A stretch of DNA of 33,028 bases from Micrococcus lacusdianchii. Its GTDB lineage: Bacteria > Actinomycetota > Actinomycetes > Actinomycetales > Micrococcaceae. The notes below the pieces were generated by a model, which saw only the letters and a list, made by a program, of their open reading frames with translations, was not told the DNA's origin and ran no database searches. The stretch is from contig NZ_JAKNUW010000020.1 in assembly GCF_023155805.1 (NCBI RefSeq), forward strand, positions 1 through 33,028, written 5' to 3'. Both the position numbers and the translations under genes were made by a program. Positions 20,711 to 30,982 of the stretch are shown one piece after another. The number at the start of each line of letters is the position of its first letter. Within the stretch, counting starts at the first letter, position 1.

Positions 20711-22018
20711 TCAGCGCAGCAGGCCCTCGTAGTGGCGCTGCTCCATCTGGGCGCTGATCTGCTTCACCGTCTGCAGGCCCACACCGACCATGATGAGGAT
20801 CGAGGTGCCTCCGAACGGGAAGTTCTGGTTCGCGCCGATCACCACGAAGGCGATCAGCGGGATCATGGCCACGATACCCAGGTAGAGGGCACCCGGGAGC
20901 GTGATGCGGCTGATGACGTACTGCAGGTAGCGCTCGGTGGGCCGTCCGGCGCGCACCCCGGGGATGAAGCCGCCGTAGCGCTTCATGTTGTCCGAGATCT
21001 CCTGCGGGTTGAACGTGATGGACACGTAGAAGTAGGTGAAGCCGATGATCATCAGCAGGTACAGGGCCATGTAGACCGGGTGGTCCCCGCCCTGGAAGTA
21101 GGTGCTCAGGAAGCTCACCCACGCCGGCGGCGCCGAGCCGTCCTGAGGGGTGTTGAACTGGATCAGGATGCCCGGGAGCATCAGCACCGAGGACGCGAAG
21201 ATCACCGGGATCACGTTGGCCATGTTGACCTTGATCGGGATGAACGTGGTGGATCCGCCGACCGTCCGGGTCCCGATCTGACGCTTCGCGTACTGCACGG
21301 GGATGCGGCGCTGCGACTCCTCCACGAACACGATCGCGAGCATCGTCAGGAGGCCCACGAGCATGACGATCGCGAACACGCGCCAGCCCTGGGTCTGGAG
21401 CACCTGGGCGATGCCCGACGGGAAGGACGCGGCGATCGAGGCGAAGATCAGCAGAGAGATGCCGTTGCCCACGCCGTGCTCCGTGATCCGCTCGCCCAGC
21501 CACATCACGATCACACAGCCGGTCACGAGCACCAGGACGACCAGGAGCACCGACAGGATGGACCCGTCCCGCAGCAGCGGCAGCTGGCAGTTCAGCAGGG
21601 CGCCCGTGCGGGCGAGCGAGGCCATCGTGGTCCCCTGCAGGACGGCGAGGGCGATGGTGAGGTAGCGGGTGTACTGCGTGAGCGTGGCCTGGCCCTGCGG
21701 GCCCTCCTGATGGAGCTGCTCGAACCGGGGGATCACCACGCGCAGGAGCTGCACGATGATCGAGGCGGTGATGTACGGCATGATGCCCAGCGCGAAGACC
21801 GACACCTGCAGCAGCGCGCCGCCGGAGAACATGTTCACGAACGAGTACAGGCCGCCCGAAGTGGACCCGGCGGCGAGGCACGTCTGCACCGCGGCGTAGT
21901 CGACTCCCGGGGAGGGGACGAACGCGCCCAGCCGGTAGACGGCCACCAGCCCGAGCGTGAAGAGGATCTTCCGCAGCAGGTCGGGCGTCCGGAGGATCCG
22001 GGCGATGGCCTTGAACAC
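20711..22018 (-). CDS. secY: Preprotein translocase subunit SecY
   Basis: SecY is the channel of the Sec translocon. The 435-residue protein begins MFKAIARILRTPDLLRKILF and has ten hydrophobic helices. Landmarks are YRLGAFVPSPGVD, the plug-region FSGGALLQVSVFALGIMPYITASII, GERITEHGVGNGISLLIFA, VEESQRRIPVQYAKRQ (cytoplasmic loop) and YGGFIPGVRAGRPTERYL. It ends in MEQRHYEGLLR. The GTG at 22018 is preceded by GGAGGAC at good spacing. A hairpin and a -10-like TAGACT upstream suggest that secY-adk-map is a transcription unit of its own, apart from the spc genes. Confidence 0.97.
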   Translation of the reverse strand: MFKAIARILRTPDLLRKILFTLGLVAVYRLGAFVPSPGVDYAAVQTCLAAGSTSGGLYSFVNMFSGGALLQVSVFALGIMPYITASIIVQLLRVVIPRFEQLHQEGPQGQATLTQYTRYLTIALAVLQGTTMASLARTGALLNCQLPLLRDGSILSVLLVVLVLVTGCVIVMWLGERITEHGVGNGISLLIFASIAASFPSGIAQVLQTQGWRVFAIVMLVGLLTMLAIVFVEESQRRIPVQYAKRQIGTRTVGGSTTFIPIKVNMANVIPVIFASSVLMLPGILIQFNTPQDGSAPPAWVSFLSTYFQGGDHPVYMALYLLMIIGFTYFYVSITFNPQEISDNMKRYGGFIPGVRAGRPTERYLQYVISRITLPGALYLGIVAMIPLIAFVVIGANQNFPFGGTSILIMVGVGLQTVKQISAQMEQRHYEGLLR

Positions 22019-22112
22019 GTGTCCTCCTGCAGGGTGTGGTTGCTGGACTGCTCCCCCGCGCACGGAGGAGGAGGGCCGACGTCCCTGCGACGAGGGGCCG
22101 GCCCGTCGTGCG

Positions 22113-22118
22113 AGTCTA
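22113..22118 (-). promoter_or_regulatory. Candidate secY-adk-map -10 element (TAGACT)
   Basis: The minus strand reads TAGACT about 95 bases before the secY GTG and immediately after the rplO hairpin. No convincing -35 is seen at 17 or 18 bases, where the sequence is part of the hairpin. Confidence 0.4.
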
Positions 22119-22131
22119 CACACAGCACGAA

Positions 22132-22166
22132 GGCCCCCGGCCGGGCGAATGCCCGGGCCGGGGGCC
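22132..22166 (-). terminator. Terminator hairpin after rplO
   Basis: A 15-pair stem with one bulged base and loop gaat spans 22132-22166, 22 bases after the rplO stop. It divides the ribosomal spc genes from secY-adk-map. Confidence 0.7.
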
Positions 22167-22188
22167 CTGTTGAGTGCTGGTCAGACGA

Positions 22189-22641
22189 TCAGACGGTCTC
22201 CGTCGAGCCGCCCGCGGCCTGGATCTTCTCCACTGCCGAGGCGGAGAAGGCGTGCGCCCTCACCTGCACCGCGGAGGTGATCTCGCCGGTGCCGAGGACC
22301 TTCACGGGCTGGCCCTTGCGGACCAGGCCCTTGGCCACGAGCGCGTCCACGGACACCTCGCCGCCCTCGGGGAACTGCGCCGAGAGCTTGTCCAGGTTGA
22401 CGACCTGGTACTCGGTGCGGAACGGGTTCTTGAAGCCGCGCAGCTTGGGCAGGCGCATGTGCAGGGGCAGCTGGCCGCCCTCGAAGCCCGCGCGGACCTG
22501 GTAGCGGGCCTGGGTGCCCTTGGTGCCGCGACCGGCGGTCTTGCCCTTGGAGGCCTCGCCACGACCCACACGGGTCTTGGCGGTCTTGGCTCCCGGGGCC
22601 GGACGCAGGTCGTGGACCTTGATGGCGTCGTTGTCAGCCAT
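22189..22641 (-). CDS. rplO: 50S ribosomal protein L15
   Basis: L15 is a late-assembly protein of the large subunit. The 150-residue product has [36 protein letters not shown] split across its glycine/lysine-rich N-terminal arm. [20 protein letters not shown] and the C-terminal [19 protein letters not shown] follow. Its ATG lies inside the end of rpmD (8-base overlap), implying coupled translation. It is the last gene of the spc unit. Confidence 0.97.
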   Translation of the reverse strand: MADNDAIKVHDLRPAPGAKTAKTRVGRGEASKGKTAGRGTKGTQARYQVRAGFEGGQLPLHMRLPKLRGFKNPFRTEYQVVNLDKLSAQFPEGGEVSVDALVAKGLVRKGQPVKVLGTGEITSAVQVRAHAFSASAVEKIQAAGGSTETV

Positions 22642-22858
22642 TGTTGACCTCCTCCACGGACACCAGGTGCGGCACGGTGTTGACCATGCCCACGGTCACC
22701 GCGTCGGCCGTGCGGGTGACCGAGTGGCCGATCCGCTTGAGGCCGAGCGAGCGCAGGGTGTCGCGATGGTTCTGCTTGGAGCCCGTGACGCCGCGGGTCT
22801 GGGTGATCACCAGGGTGGCGTCCGAGGGCTGGATGTTCTTGCGGGTGGGCTCAGCCAT
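22634..22858 (-). CDS. rpmD: 50S ribosomal protein L30
   Basis: This 74-residue protein has the L30 core [34 protein letters not shown] followed by [16 protein letters not shown]. About 16 extra residues precede the core, more than in the shortest bacterial L30. The ATG at 22858 lies two bases after the rpsE stop, and the gene overlaps rplO by 8 bases. Confidence 0.97.
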   Translation of the reverse strand: MAEPTRKNIQPSDATLVITQTRGVTGSKQNHRDTLRSLGLKRIGHSVTRTADAVTVGMVNTVPHLVSVEEVNNG

Positions 22859-22860
22859 GA

Positions 22861-23613
22861 TCAGGCACCTGCCTTCTGCGCGCTCTTCTGGGCACGATCG
22901 TTCTCCATGGTGCGCAGCATCGCATGGGGGGCGATCTCGTCGAGGGCCTTGCCACGGCGGGCGGCCACGGCCTGGGGCTCCTCGAGACGCTTGAGGGCGT
23001 CCACGGTGCCGCGCACGATGTTGATCGCGTTCACGGAGCCCATGGACTTCGACAGCACGTCGTGGATGCCCGCGCACTCGAGGACGGCACGCACCGGACC
23101 GCCGGCGATCACGCCGGTGCCCGGGGATGCCGGACGCAGCAGGACGACGCCGGCGGCGTCCTCACCCTGCACGAGGTGCGGGATGGTGGAGCCGACGCGC
23201 GGCACGCGGAAGAAGGACTTCTTGGCCTCCTCCACGGCCTTCTGGATCGCGGCGGGCACCTCCTTGGCCTTCCCGTAGCCGACACCGACGGTGCCGTCGC
23301 CGTCACCCACCACCACGAGGGCGGTGAAGGAGAACCGACGACCGCCCTTGACGACCTTGGACACGCGGTTGATCGCCACGACGCGCTCGAGGAACTGGTC
23401 CTTCTCCTCGTCCTGCGCGCCTCGCCGGTTGCGGTCGTCACGGCGGCCGCCACGGCGGTCGCCGTCACGGCCACCGCGGCCGCCGTCACGGCCGCCGCGG
23501 CCGCCCGCGCTGCGCTCGGTGGACTGGCCGGCCGAGCCCGCGGAGGTCTCGGACACGGTGGTCTCGGTGGTCTCGCTCACCTGGGTGTCCTTCTCGTTGT
23601 TGGTCTCGGTCAC
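22861..23613 (-). CDS. rpsE: 30S ribosomal protein S5 with Arg/Gly-rich N-terminal extension
   Basis: S5 shapes the mRNA entry side and decoding accuracy. The conserved body starts near [23 protein letters not shown]. It includes [23 protein letters not shown] and [33 protein letters not shown]. The first ~75 residues are unusual: a Thr/Glu/Ser-rich stretch, then repeated Gly-Gly-Arg and Arg-Asp units (~36-66). Extensions occur in actinobacterial S5 but the RGG-like composition is notable. The start is GTG 23613, overlapping the rplR stop (GTGA). Confidence 0.97.
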   Translation of the reverse strand: MTETNNEKDTQVSETTETTVSETSAGSAGQSTERSAGGRGGRDGGRGGRDGDRRGGRRDDRNRRGAQDEEKDQFLERVVAINRVSKVVKGGRRFSFTALVVVGDGDGTVGVGYGKAKEVPAAIQKAVEEAKKSFFRVPRVGSTIPHLVQGEDAAGVVLLRPASPGTGVIAGGPVRAVLECAGIHDVLSKSMGSVNAINIVRGTVDALKRLEEPQAVAARRGKALDEIAPHAMLRTMENDRAQKSAQKAGA

Positions 23614-23984
23614 AGCTTCAGCCCTCCCTCTCGGGCGCCGTCGGCCACCGCGGCCACACGGCCGTGGTACTTGTTGCCGCCGCGGTCGAACACGACGGCC
23701 TCGATGCCGGCGGACTTCGCGCGCTCGGCGACGAGCTCGCCCACCCGCTTGGCCTTGGCGGTCTTGTCGCCCTCCAGGCCGCGCACGTCCGCCTCCATGG
23801 TGGAGGCGTACGCCAGGGTGCGGCCCTGGGTGTCGTCGACGACCTGCACGAACATGTGGCGCGCGGAGCGGTTGACGACGAGACGGGGACGGACGGTGGT
23901 GCCGGAGATCCGCTTGCGCACCCGGAGGTGGCGGCGGGTGCGGGCGTTGAACTTGCCCTTGCCCTTCACCTTCAGAGTAGACAT
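23610..23984 (-). CDS. rplR: 50S ribosomal protein L18
   Basis: L18 binds 5S rRNA. The 124-residue product has [35 protein letters not shown], and the C-terminal [31 protein letters not shown] start at ATG 23984, which shares one base with the rplF stop (TGATG). GTG 23987 would add one residue. Its own stop overlaps the rpsE GTG. Confidence 0.97.
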   Translation of the reverse strand: MSTLKVKGKGKFNARTRRHLRVRKRISGTTVRPRLVVNRSARHMFVQVVDDTQGRTLAYASTMEADVRGLEGDKTAKAKRVGELVAERAKSAGIEAVVFDRGGNKYHGRVAAVADGAREGGLKL

Positions 23985-24517
23985 CACTTACCTGCCTTTC
24001 CGGCCTTGCGGCGGATCTGCTCGCCCGCGTAGCGCACGCCCTTGCCCTTGTACGGGTCGGGCTTGCGCAGCTTGCGGATGTTGGCGGCGGTCTCGCCGAC
24101 CTTCTGCTTGTCGATCCCGGAGACGGTCACCTTGTTGCCCTCGACGGCGAAGGTGATGCCCTCCGGGCACGTGACGGGGACCGGGTGGGAGTAGCCCAGG
24201 GCGAACTCGAGGTCCTGGCCCTTGGCCTGCACGCGGTAGCCGGTGCCGACGACCTCGAGGGCCTTGGAGAAGCCCTCGGTGACACCCAGCACCATGTTGT
24301 TGATCAGGGACCGGGAGAGGCCGTGCAGGGAGCGGGACTCACGCTCGTCGTCGGGGCGGGCCACGATGACCTGCCCGTCCTCGAAGGTGGCCGTGATGGG
24401 CGCGGCCAGCGTGTGCTCCAGCTGGCCCTTGGGGCCCTTCACGGAGATGCGGGCGCCGTCGATGGTCACATCGACGCCGCTGGGAACGGTGATCGGGAGA
24501 CGTCCGATTCGCGACAT
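23984..24517 (-). CDS. rplF: 50S ribosomal protein L6
   Basis: L6 lies near the factor-binding site of the large subunit. The 177-residue product begins [20 protein letters not shown] and shows [55 protein letters not shown] and [21 protein letters not shown] with the expected basic tail. It lies 30 bases after rpsH. Confidence 0.98.
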   Translation of the reverse strand: MSRIGRLPITVPSGVDVTIDGARISVKGPKGQLEHTLAAPITATFEDGQVIVARPDDERESRSLHGLSRSLINNMVLGVTEGFSKALEVVGTGYRVQAKGQDLEFALGYSHPVPVTCPEGITFAVEGNKVTVSGIDKQKVGETAANIRKLRKPDPYKGKGVRYAGEQIRRKAGKAGK

Positions 24518-24547
24518 GTCAGTTCAGCCTTTCTTCTGTCTCGTCCG

Positions 24548-24946
24548 TCACCAGACGTAGGCGAGGACTTCTCCGCCCACGCCCTTCTGGGACGCCTGAC
24601 GGTCCGTGAGCAGACCGGAGGAGGTGGACAGGATGGCGATGCCGAGGCCGCCCAGCACGTGGGGCAGGTTCGTGGACTTCGCGTACACGCGCAGACCCGG
24701 CTTGGAGATGCGGCGCAGGCCGGCGATCGCACGCTCACGCTGCGGGCCGAACTTGAGGTCGATGGTCAGCGTCTTGCCGACCTCGGCGGCCTCCTCGCGC
24801 CAGTCCTGGATGTAGCCCTCGGACTTCAGGATCTCCGCGAGGCGGACCTTCAGCTTGGAGGACGGCATGGACACGGTGTCGTGGTAGGCCGAATTGGCGT
24901 TGCGCAGACGGGTCAGCATGTCTGCGACGGGATCGGTCATGGTCAT
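24548..24946 (-). CDS. rpsH: 30S ribosomal protein S8
   Basis: S8 binds the central domain of 16S rRNA and in E. coli represses its own operon. The 132-residue product begins [20 protein letters not shown]. It includes [57 protein letters not shown] and ends [12 protein letters not shown] 24946 gives the typical actinobacterial N-terminus. The upstream gap to rplE is only 72 bases, so rpsN (S14) is absent from its usual place. Confidence 0.98.
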   Translation of the reverse strand: MTMTDPVADMLTRLRNANSAYHDTVSMPSSKLKVRLAEILKSEGYIQDWREEAAEVGKTLTIDLKFGPQRERAIAGLRRISKPGLRVYAKSTNLPHVLGGLGIAILSTSSGLLTDRQASQKGVGGEVLAYVW

Positions 24947-25018
24947 GTGGGCTTCCGCCCTTTCTCGCCGTGGTTTCCCGCACCGGTTCACCGGTGGGGG
25001 ACCTGCGGCGTGGAGGTC

Positions 25019-25594
25019 TTACTTGTCGGTCTTGAACGGGAAGCCCAGCGCCTTCAGCAGCGCGCGGCCCTCGTCGTCGTTCTTGGCGGTGGTCACCACG
25101 GTGATGTCCATGCCGCGCACGCGATCGATCTTGTCCTGGTCGATCTCGTGGAACACGGTCTGCTCGGACAGGCCGAAGGTGTAGTTGCCGTTGCCGTCGA
25201 ACTGCCGGTCGGACAGGCCGCGGAAGTCACGGATGCGCGGCAGCGCGAGCGTGACCAGACGGTCCAGGAACTCCCACATGCGGTCGCCACGGAGGGTGGC
25301 GTGGGTGCCGATCGGCATGCCCTCGCGCAGCTTGAACTGCGCGATGGACTTGCGGGCCTTGGTGACCATCGGCTTCTGGCCGGTGATCGCGGTCAGGTCC
25401 GCCACGGCGCCGTCGATGATCTTCGAGTCCTTGGCGGCCTCGCCGACACCCATGTTGACGACGACCTTCACGAGACCCGGAACCTGCATGACGTTCCCGT
25501 ACTGGAACTGCTCCTGCAGGGACGCGCGGATCTCCTCGCGGTACTTGTCCTTCAGACGGGGCGTGACCTTCTCGGTCTGCTGCACCTCGGTCAT
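25019..25594 (-). CDS. rplE: 50S ribosomal protein L5
   Basis: L5 binds 5S rRNA and contacts the P-site tRNA. The 191-residue product has [80 protein letters not shown] and [23 protein letters not shown]. The ATG at 25594 shares its A with the rplX stop (TGATG). GTG 25597 would add one residue. Confidence 0.98.
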   Translation of the reverse strand: MTEVQQTEKVTPRLKDKYREEIRASLQEQFQYGNVMQVPGLVKVVVNMGVGEAAKDSKIIDGAVADLTAITGQKPMVTKARKSIAQFKLREGMPIGTHATLRGDRMWEFLDRLVTLALPRIRDFRGLSDRQFDGNGNYTFGLSEQTVFHEIDQDKIDRVRGMDITVVTTAKNDDEGRALLKALGFPFKTDK

Positions 25595-25935
25595 CACAGC
25601 TCCTTCCCCGAGGCCTTGGCGAAGCGCACCTTGACGGTGGTCTGCTCGCCGTTCTTCTCGACGGTCTCGAAGCGGTAGCCCACACGGGTCGGCTTCTTGG
25701 TCTCGGGGTCCACCACGGCCACGTTCGAGATGTGGATCGGGGCCTCGGAGACCTGCAGGCCGCCCTCGGTGGAGCCGTTGTTGTTCTGGCCGGCACGCAG
25801 GTGACGGGTCACACGGTTCACGCCCTCGACGAGCACGCGCTCGTCGGCCGGGAACACGCGCAGGACCTTGCCCTGCTTGCCCTTGTCCTTGCCGGAGATG
25901 ACCTGCACCAGGTCATCCTTCTTGATCTTGGCCAT
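25594..25935 (-). CDS. rplX: 50S ribosomal protein L24
   Basis: L24 starts large-subunit assembly. The 113-residue KOW protein begins [20 protein letters not shown] and continues [20 protein letters not shown], then [24 protein letters not shown]. It starts three bases after rplN and ends in a one-base overlap with rplE. Confidence 0.98.
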   Translation of the reverse strand: MAKIKKDDLVQVISGKDKGKQGKVLRVFPADERVLVEGVNRVTRHLRAGQNNNGSTEGGLQVSEAPIHISNVAVVDPETKKPTRVGYRFETVEKNGEQTTVKVRFAKASGKEL

Positions 25936-25938
25936 GGG

Positions 25939-26307
25939 TCAGATCACCTCCGGAGCGAGCGACACGATCTTCATGAACCGCTTGTCGCGCAGCTCACGGC
26001 CCACGGGGCCGAAGATGCGCGTGCCGCGGGGCTCGCCCTCGTTCTTGAGGATGACGGCCGCGTTCTCGTCGAAGCGGATGTACGAGCCGTCGGGACGGCG
26101 GGACTGCTTGCGGGTGCGGACCACCACGGCCTTGACGACGTCGCCCTTCTTGACGTTGCCGCCGGGGATGGCGTCCTTGACGGTGGCGACGATGGTGTCG
26201 CCGATGCCTGCGTAACGGCGTCCGGAACCACCGAGAACACGGATGGTCAGGATCTCCTTCGCACCGGTGTTGTCGGCGACCTTGAGCCGCGACTCCTGCT
26301 GGATCAC
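25939..26307 (-). CDS. rplN: 50S ribosomal protein L14
   Basis: L14 forms an intersubunit bridge. The 122-residue product begins [20 protein letters not shown] and includes [32 protein letters not shown] and [15 protein letters not shown]. The start is GTG 26307 with AAGGAG nine bases upstream. It is the first gene of the spc unit, after a ~340-base gap containing the rpsQ terminator and a candidate promoter. Confidence 0.98.
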   Translation of the reverse strand: MIQQESRLKVADNTGAKEILTIRVLGGSGRRYAGIGDTIVATVKDAIPGGNVKKGDVVKAVVVRTRKQSRRPDGSYIRFDENAAVILKNEGEPRGTRIFGPVGRELRDKRFMKIVSLAPEVI

Positions 26308-26573
26308 TTGTATCTCCTTGCGTCGCGCCGGTTCTCACCCCTGATGGGCGAGCCTTGCGGAACGGTTGAAACGGTCATCCCGGGGACGCTTACCCCTCCC
26401 CCATCGTGCGCTCCCCCGCTCGGGCTCGCCGTGCCCCGCATGTTCAGACAGCGGGAGGCTCGCGCGGCGGATGCGCGCACAGGGCAGGGCCGAGGCGGAT
26501 CCGGGACGGTCGTGCGTCTCCCCTCGGCACGCAGGATGGATGGTCCTGCCAACAAAGGGCGCACGAATACACA
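26308..26573 (-). promoter_or_regulatory. Leader region of the spc unit (no gene seen)
   Basis: The ~340 bases between rplN and rpsQ (26308-26649) hold no credible gene; short frames here lack a start context or family features. It contains the rpsQ terminator (26587-26618), a candidate promoter (26574-26603) and thus about 265 bases of 5' leader ending in the rplN ribosome-binding site. A regulatory RNA structure, such as a binding site for S8 or another ribosomal protein, could sit here, but I cannot identify one. Confidence 0.4.
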
Positions 26574-26603
26574 ATGGTAGCCGAAAAGGCCGCCCCGTGC
26601 CAG
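26574..26603 (-). promoter_or_regulatory. Candidate spc promoter (CTGGCA - 18 - TACCAT)
   Basis: On the minus strand, CTGGCA (26603-26598) and TACCAT (26579-26574) are 18 bases apart. The -35 box lies in the loop and stem of the rpsQ terminator. Confidence 0.4.
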
Positions 26604-26618
26604 TGCACGGGACGGCCT
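26587..26618 (-). terminator. Intrinsic terminator of the S10 unit, with T-tract
   Basis: A 14-position stem with one mismatch and loop cagt (arms 26587-26600 and 26605-26618) is followed on the minus strand by TTTT. It is 31 bases after the rpsQ stop and is the only hairpin in the window with a T-run. Confidence 0.85.
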
Positions 26619-26649
26619 CCGGTGGACCCGGGTCAGACCCGGGGCCGAC

Positions 26650-26931
26650 TCACTTGGCGCGCTCGACGATCTCGACGAGGCGGAAGTGCTTGTCCGCGGA
26701 CAGCGGACGGGTCTCGACGATGCGCACGCGGTCGCCCACGCCGGCGGTGTTCTCCTCGTCGTGCGCCTTGACGCGCTTCGAGGTCTTCAGCACCTTGCCG
26801 TAGAGCGAGTGCTTCTTGCGGTCCTCGACCTCGACGACGATGGTCTTGTCCATCTTGTCGGAGACGACGACGCCGCGCAGCGCCTTGCGGTAGTTGCGCC
26901 CCTCGAGGGGAGCGGCGGTCTGCTCGGTCAC
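26650..26931 (-). CDS. rpsQ: 30S ribosomal protein S17
   Basis: S17 is a primary 16S rRNA binder with an OB fold. The 93-residue product has [36 protein letters not shown] split over its first half. [38 protein letters not shown] completes it in the usual way. The start is GTG 26931, overlapping the rpmC stop (GTGA). It is the last gene of the S10 unit. Confidence 0.98.
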   Translation of the reverse strand: MTEQTAAPLEGRNYRKALRGVVVSDKMDKTIVVEVEDRKKHSLYGKVLKTSKRVKAHDEENTAGVGDRVRIVETRPLSADKHFRLVEIVERAK

Positions 26932-27194
26932 TTGGCAGCCTCCTCATTCTTCTCGGCGTCGGCCGCCTCGACATCCCCACGGATGCCGAGCTCGCGCTCG
27001 CGCAGGATCGTGTAGATGCGCGCGATGTCGCGCTTGACGGCCTTCAGCCGGCTGGAGTCCTCCAGCTGGCCGGTGGCGGCCTGGAAGCGCAGGTTGAACA
27101 GCTCCTCCTTGGAGGACTTCAGGGCCTCCAGCAGGCGGGCGTTGTCCATCCCGTCCAGGGACTCGACGTTCAGATCCTTGGTACCGATGGCCAT
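26928..27194 (-). CDS. rpmC: 50S ribosomal protein L29
   Basis: L29 lies at the polypeptide tunnel exit near the signal-recognition-particle docking site. The 88-residue product has [32 protein letters not shown], then [23 protein letters not shown] polar ~18-residue tail follows. The ATG at 27194 is four bases after the rplP stop; reading further upstream in this frame would run through rplP and is not real. Confidence 0.97.
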   Translation of the reverse strand: MAIGTKDLNVESLDGMDNARLLEALKSSKEELFNLRFQAATGQLEDSSRLKAVKRDIARIYTILRERELGIRGDVEAADAEKNEEAAK

Positions 27195-27198
27195 GGGA

Positions 27199-27615
27199 TC
27201 ACTCACCACCCTCTCGACGGATGACTCGGGCCTTGAGCGGCAGCTTGTGGATGGCCAGACGCAGCGCCTCGCGGGCGACCTCGTCGGACACGCCGGAGAG
27301 CTCGAAGAGCACACGGCCCGGCTTGACGTTGGCGACCCACCACTCGGTCGAGCCCTTGCCGGAGCCCATGCGGGTCTCGGCGGGCTTCTTGGTGAGCGGG
27401 CGGTCCGGGTAGATGTTGATCCAGACCTTGCCGCCACGCTTGATGTAGCGGGTCATGGCGATACGCGCGGCCTCGATCTGACGGTTGGTCACATAGGCCG
27501 GCGTGAGCGCCTGGATGCCCCACTCGCCGAAGGTGACGGTGGTGCCGCCCTTGGCCATGCCGGAGCGCTTCGGGTGGTGCTGCTTGCGGTGCTTGACGCG
27601 ACGGGGGATCAGCAT
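27199..27615 (-). CDS. rplP: 50S ribosomal protein L16
   Basis: L16 helps to position A- and P-site tRNAs. The 138-residue product begins [20 protein letters not shown] and includes [38 protein letters not shown] across its core, then [20 protein letters not shown] and [11 protein letters not shown]. Its ATG shares one base with the rpsC stop (TGATG). Confidence 0.98.
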   Translation of the reverse strand: MLIPRRVKHRKQHHPKRSGMAKGGTTVTFGEWGIQALTPAYVTNRQIEAARIAMTRYIKRGGKVWINIYPDRPLTKKPAETRMGSGKGSTEWWVANVKPGRVLFELSGVSDEVAREALRLAIHKLPLKARVIRREGGE

Positions 27616-28442
27616 CAGGCGTTGCCTCCTTCGGCGAGAGCGGCGGCCGAGGTCTCGGCGCCGGCGCCGGCGTTCTCCTGGCGGGGAGCGCGCTCGGCAC
27701 GGTCATTGCGACGACGGCGCTCGCCGCCGGCGCCCGGGCCGCGACGCTCGCCGCCACGGCCACGGCCGGAGGGCTGCGCGGCCTCCTTGGCCGCGAGCTC
27801 CTTGGCGGTGAGGTCGCCCTTGTAGATCCAGACCTTCACGCCGATGCGGCCGTAGGTGGTCTTCGCCTCGAACTTGCCGAAGTCGATGTTCGCACGGAGA
27901 GTGTGCAGCGGCACGCGCCCCTCGCGGTAGAACTCCGACCGGCTCATCTCGGCGCCGCCCAGCCGGCCGGCGCACTGGATGCGGATGCCCTGGGCACCGG
28001 CCCGCATGGCGGACTGGATGGCCTTCTTCATGGCACGGCGGAAAGCGACGCGCGAGGCGAGCTGCTCGGCCACGCCCTGCGCCACCAGCTGGGCGTCGGT
28101 CTCGGGGTTCTTGACCTCGAGGATGTTCAGCTGGATCTGCTTGCCGGTGAGCTTCTCGAGCTCGCCGCGGATGCGGTCGGCCTCCGCGCCGCGGCGGCCG
28201 ATCACGATGCCGGGGCGGGCGGTGTGGATGTCCACCCGCACACGGTCACGGGTGCGCTCGATCTCGACCTTGGAGATGCCGGCGCGCTCCATGCCGTCGG
28301 TCATCAGCTCGCGGATCTTGACGTCCTCCTTGAGGAAGTCGGCGTAGCGCTGACCCTCCTTGTGGGAGTCGGCGAACCAGTGCGAGACGTGATCGGTCGT
28401 GATGCCGAGGCGGAACCCGTTGGGGTTGATCTTCTGACCCAT
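27615..28442 (-). CDS. rpsC: 30S ribosomal protein S3
   Basis: S3 lines the mRNA entry tunnel and has helicase-like action. The 275-residue product begins [18 protein letters not shown] and shows the KH-domain stretch [41 protein letters not shown] and [18 protein letters not shown] ~55-residue Arg/Gly/Ala-rich tail follows, common in actinobacteria. It is two bases from the rplV stop. Confidence 0.98.
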   Translation of the reverse strand: MGQKINPNGFRLGITTDHVSHWFADSHKEGQRYADFLKEDVKIRELMTDGMERAGISKVEIERTRDRVRVDIHTARPGIVIGRRGAEADRIRGELEKLTGKQIQLNILEVKNPETDAQLVAQGVAEQLASRVAFRRAMKKAIQSAMRAGAQGIRIQCAGRLGGAEMSRSEFYREGRVPLHTLRANIDFGKFEAKTTYGRIGVKVWIYKGDLTAKELAAKEAAQPSGRGRGGERRGPGAGGERRRRNDRAERAPRQENAGAGAETSAAALAEGGNA

Positions 28443-28444
28443 TG

Positions 28445-28810
28445 TCAGTTCCCACCCTTCTCGTCCTTGGACGCGACGACCACGGTCACGTGGCTCGTGC
28501 GCTTGTTGATGCGGTATGCGCGGCCCTGAGCACGGGGCTGGAACCGCTTCATGGTCGGGCCCTCGTCCACGAAGGCCTCGGTGATGTACAGGGCGTCCTC
28601 GTCGAAGGCCTGGCCCTCGCGGTCGGCCTTGACACGCGCGTTCGCCACCGCGGAGGCCACCAGCTTGTAGACCGGCTCCGAAGCACCCTGCTGGGCGAAC
28701 TTCAGGATGGCCAGAGCTTCGGTGGCCTGCTTGCCACGGACCAGGTCGACGACGCGCCGGGCCTTCATCGGCGTCACGCGCAGGTGGCGCGCAATTGCCT
28801 TGGCTTCCAT
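28445..28810 (-). CDS. rplV: 50S ribosomal protein L22
   Basis: L22 lines the exit tunnel; its hairpin is a macrolide-resistance site. The 121-residue product has [47 protein letters not shown], and the hairpin/tail [24 protein letters not shown]. It is 51 bases after rpsS. Confidence 0.98.
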   Translation of the reverse strand: MEAKAIARHLRVTPMKARRVVDLVRGKQATEALAILKFAQQGASEPVYKLVASAVANARVKADREGQAFDEDALYITEAFVDEGPTMKRFQPRAQGRAYRINKRTSHVTVVVASKDEKGGN

Positions 28811-28861
28811 TGCTTCTCTCTTTCGATTCTCTCGAAGGTCAAGCGTGCTGTGCCGTCAGGC

Positions 28862-29143
28862 TCAGCGACGCTTGCCCTTCTTGTCGTCCTTCACGTGGCC
28901 GCGGAACGTCCGGGTGGGGGCGAACTCGCCGAGCTTGTGGCCCACCATGGCCTCCGTGACGAAGACCGGGACGTGCTTGCGCCCGTCGTGGACGGCGATG
29001 GTGTGACCCAGCATGTCCGGGATGATCATCGACCGGCGGGACCAGGTCTTGATGACGTTCTTGCTGCCCTTCTCGTTCTCGGCCAGGACCTTGAGGTAAA
29101 GGTGCTGGTCGACGAAGGGGCCCTTCTTCAGGCTGCGAGGCAT
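28862..29143 (-). CDS. rpsS: 30S ribosomal protein S19
   Basis: S19 is in the small-subunit head next to S13. The 93-residue product reads [20 protein letters not shown], then [30 protein letters not shown] and [23 protein letters not shown]. It is 15 bases after rplB. Confidence 0.98.
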   Translation of the reverse strand: MPRSLKKGPFVDQHLYLKVLAENEKGSKNVIKTWSRRSMIIPDMLGHTIAVHDGRKHVPVFVTEAMVGHKLGEFAPTRTFRGHVKDDKKGKRR

Positions 29144-29158
29144 GTCTTCTCAGCTCCC

Positions 29159-29998
<840 letters not shown>

Positions 29999-30034
29999 GT
30001 GTGTCTTCCTCGATTAAGTGGTCTCCGCTGCGCC

Positions 30035-30346
30035 TCAGGAGGCGAGCGGACCTCCGAAGATGTCGATGGTCGCGCCGTCCTTCAACGAGACGATCGCACG
30101 CTTGGTGGCCTTGCGGGAGCCCCACCCGAAGCGGGTGCGGCGGCGCTTGCCGGGACGGTTGAGCGTGTTCACCGAGGCGACTGACACGTCGAAGATGCGC
30201 TCGACGGCCTGCTTGATCTCGGTCTTGTTCGAGCGCGGGTCGACGAGGAAGGTGTACTTGCCCTCATCGATCAGTCCGTAGCTCTTCTCCGACACGACGG
30301 GAGCGATGATCACGTCGCGGGGGTCCTTGTTGATGGAGCCGCTCAC
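30035..30346 (-). CDS. rplW: 50S ribosomal protein L23
   Basis: L23 sits at the tunnel exit and docks trigger factor and SRP. The 103-residue product has [23 protein letters not shown], then [20 protein letters not shown] and [21 protein letters not shown]. The start is GTG 30346, overlapping the rplD stop (GTGA). Confidence 0.98.
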   Translation of the reverse strand: MSGSINKDPRDVIIAPVVSEKSYGLIDEGKYTFLVDPRSNKTEIKQAVERIFDVSVASVNTLNRPGKRRRTRFGWGSRKATKRAIVSLKDGATIDIFGGPLAS

Positions 30347-30978
30347 TGGGCATCCTCCTTCTTGGCACCGGAGGCCTGCGCCACGTACGCGTCGTAGGCG
30401 ACCTTGGTGAACACGACGTCATCGGAGACGAGCACGTCGTAGGTGTTCAGCTGGTCGGCGTACAGCGTGTGGACCGCCGGAAGGTTGCGGGCGGACAGGG
30501 CGGTGAGGTCGTCGGCGCGGTCGATCACCAGCAGCACGTTGCGGCGGCCGGTGCTCAGCGACTCGAGACCCGCCTTGGCGGCCTTCGTGGACGGCGTGGG
30601 GCCGGACACGAGCGCCTCGACGATGTGGACGCGGCCGTTGCGGGCGCGGTCCGAGAGGGCACCGCGGAGTGCGGCGGCCTTCATCTTCTTGGGGGTGCGC
30701 TGGGCGTAGTCCCGCGGCGTCGGGCCGTGGACGATGCCGCCACCGGTCATGTGCGGGGCGCGGATCGAGCCCTGGCGGGCGCGGCCGGTGCCCTTCTGCT
30801 TGAACGGCTTGCGGCCGGCGCCGGAGACCTCGCCGCGGCGCTTGGTCTTGTGCGTGCCCTGGCGGGCGGCGGCCAGCTGGGCCACCACGACCTGGTGCAT
30901 GAGCGGCACGTTGGCCTGCACGTCGAAGATCTCGGCGGGCAGCTCGACCTGCACGGTCTTCACGGAGTTCTCAGCCAT
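30343..30978 (-). CDS. rplD: 50S ribosomal protein L4
   Basis: L4 contacts the exit tunnel; in E. coli it represses the S10 operon. The 211-residue product has the basic tunnel loop [37 protein letters not shown] spread over ~40-75, then [13 protein letters not shown] and a C-terminal half ending [13 protein letters not shown]. It is four bases after rplC. Whether L4 regulates this operon is not visible from sequence. Confidence 0.98.
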   Translation of the reverse strand: MAENSVKTVQVELPAEIFDVQANVPLMHQVVVAQLAAARQGTHKTKRRGEVSGAGRKPFKQKGTGRARQGSIRAPHMTGGGIVHGPTPRDYAQRTPKKMKAAALRGALSDRARNGRVHIVEALVSGPTPSTKAAKAGLESLSTGRRNVLLVIDRADDLTALSARNLPAVHTLYADQLNTYDVLVSDDVVFTKVAYDAYVAQASGAKKEDAQ

Positions 30979-30982
30979 GGTC

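Noticed and set aside
20732-22504. A 590-residue plus-strand open frame opposite secY and rplO
   Set aside because: It is antisense to SecY and L15; the His/Glu/Arg-rich product has no domain.
26308-26586. Small minus-strand frames of 79-86 residues in the spc leader
   Set aside because: They have no ribosome-binding site, no hydrophobic or conserved pattern, and they overlap in different frames, as expected by chance at this GC content.
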